Source of the DNA: Cantharellus purpuraceus
Taxonomy: Eukaryota > Basidiomycota > Agaricomycetes > Cantharellales > Hydnaceae
Direction of reading: 5' to 3'
NCBI GenBank assembly: GCA_025174535.1
Contig: JALBUN010000004.1
Span: 1,054,001 to 1,118,000, forward strand
DNA length: 64,000 nt
This document shows, piece after piece, positions 62,818 to 64,000 of this stretch; within the stretch, counting starts at the first letter, position 1, and every line of letters begins with the position of its first letter. A program made the translations under genes and the position numbers. The notes below the pieces were generated by a model, which did not search any database, was not told where the DNA came from, and saw only the letters and a program-made list of their open reading frames with translations.

Positions 62818-64000
62818 CTACCAACCACGCACTGCGTAATCGGTTAAGATATCCCTCGCCGTTTCCTGCATAGTTCTATGTTTGATCCCTAGAACCCTTT
62901 TCTCTTTGGACGTATCGAACGTAATATTCCGCTGCACGGTGCCAGGAGTACCTTTGGGAAGGTCATGTGGATACGGAGGCGGCGACAGCGAATTTGCAAC
63001 ATCGACTGATTAAAATACAAAATAAACATAATAAAGTGAGATACACGTTTCCATCAATGACAAAAAATGAAGACAGCTACGTACGCCAATCCTGCCATAC
63101 CATCGGCTCTACGACGACCAAGATCCGCTCACCCCCTGCGGCCGGAACCTCTAGGGCGCGTACATGGGCTTCAGCAACGTCACGCACGTCCATCCACCCG
63201 TGGCCGGGAGCAGGACCCACGAGGGGAGAAACTCCTAAGAAATTACCTTTCACCAAGACGTTATACAAGGTCAGGTTCGACAAATTGAGCGTGTCAACAG
63301 TCGTGACTGCCTGGCGCGGTGGCTGTAACCCAATGTACATGACTTTAGGGTCATTCAAGGCAAGGTATGTGATGGGTGCACTCACGCCGAAGACCCATGG
63401 AGGGTTTATCATGGCGAGATCCCATCCTACGTTTGATTTGTTTTTCTTGTAGAAATCCCAAGCAGCTTCAAGACAGACACCAGGTCAGTCAACTCGGATA
63501 CACACAGCCCCATGGCCATGAAGAGACCACCAGGCACACCTTTCTCCGCCAGTATCTTGGAGGCCGTATACATGACCACAGGTGGTGTGGCTTCTCCTTT
63601 CTGTTCACATAAAGTGACGGGAAACTCATTCCAGTCAGCTTCGGAAATTGTTGCGGGCCCTTCCTCAGTGTTAAGACACGTGAGGATAGACGAAGTGTAT
63701 ATGATGCGTCGCAAAGATGAGCTCAGGCAACAAGAGTTAGATCTCTTGAACACTGCGTGCTGATGTGCACACACCCATGTTTCAAAGCACTGTTCAACAT
63801 CCCCATGACACTATTCACCGCAGGGTCGATGATGTCTGAAAAGAAGAATATCACTAATTCGCGTCACTACATTAGCCTTGGTGCATACCTTTCGGGTGGG
63901 TAGCACTCAGGTGTAGTGGAGATGCAGCATGGATAATTCCCTCCACATCTTTCACAGCCTCGTCCAACGCCCCATCCTACATAACCCTTCCTGTCAGCGC
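62818..64000 (-). CDS. NAD(P)-dependent reductase, extended SDR (3' part; 5' end beyond window)
   Basis: Extended short-chain dehydrogenase of the dihydroflavonol-reductase/Gre2 type. The right edge falls in an intron; the first exon inside starts about 63976 (DGALDEAVKDVEGIIHAASP). Then DIIDPAVNSVMGMLNSALKHG, SSLRRIIYTSSILTCLN, the active-site MYTASKILAEKAAWDF (Tyr-x3-Lys), LAMINPPWVFGVSAP, HGWMDVRDVAEAHVRALEVP and a C-terminus ending YAVRGW with the stop at 62818-62820. The Rossmann Gly motif lies outside. Introns near 63889, 63775-63720, 63530-63460 and 63070-63000 were inferred. Substrate unknown; carbonyl or aldehyde reductions are typical. Confidence 0.88.

Overview
The window looks like nuclear DNA of an agaricomycete (mushroom-forming) basidiomycete. 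Genes are split by many 45-65 bp introns with GT..AG ends, intergenic gaps are short, and the gene set is fungal: calcineurin A, a TOK-type K+ channel, Gpi3, Hpm1, RUS/DUF647 and NIS siderophore synthetases. I see no rRNA, tRNA, CRISPR array or intact transposon. Exon boundaries were worked out by hand from reading frames, splice consensus and family alignment. For ten genes the spliced length came out as a whole number of codons, noted per entry.

Layout: 1-789 (-) is the 5' part of a secreted protein. 790-5530 has no supportable gene. 5531-8003 (+) calcineurin A copy 1; 9793-11791 (+) serine hydroxymethyltransferase; 12165-16808 (+) WW-domain, Arg/Ser-rich protein. 17623-20004 (-) and 21239-23426 (+) are two divergent IucA/IucC-type siderophore synthetases sharing a 1.2 kb promoter with two perfect ATCTGATAA motifs. 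23657-24727 (+) Unc50/Gmh1; 24979-26687 (+) RUS/DUF647 protein; 27050-29691 (-) calcineurin A copy 2. The siderophore and calcineurin pairs form a mirror-image arrangement.

From 30230 on: EEP-fold hydrolase (-), SWC5 (+), Rrn5-like (-), an SWC5 3'-end pseudogene, S1/P1 nuclease (-), RPT6 (-), tandem dual-specificity phosphatase (+), HPM1 (+), GPI3 (-), MOV10/SDE3-like helicase (-), NIPA-type transporter (+), aminopeptidase P (+), TOK1-like channel (+), a frame-broken F-box-like gene (+), and an NAD(P)-dependent reductase running off the right edge (-).

Most of the window is housekeeping. The accessory and most interesting part is 5.5-29.7 kb: a probable iron-regulated NIS-synthetase pair nested between inverted calcineurin A paralogs, which reads like an old inverted segmental duplication followed by gene loss.
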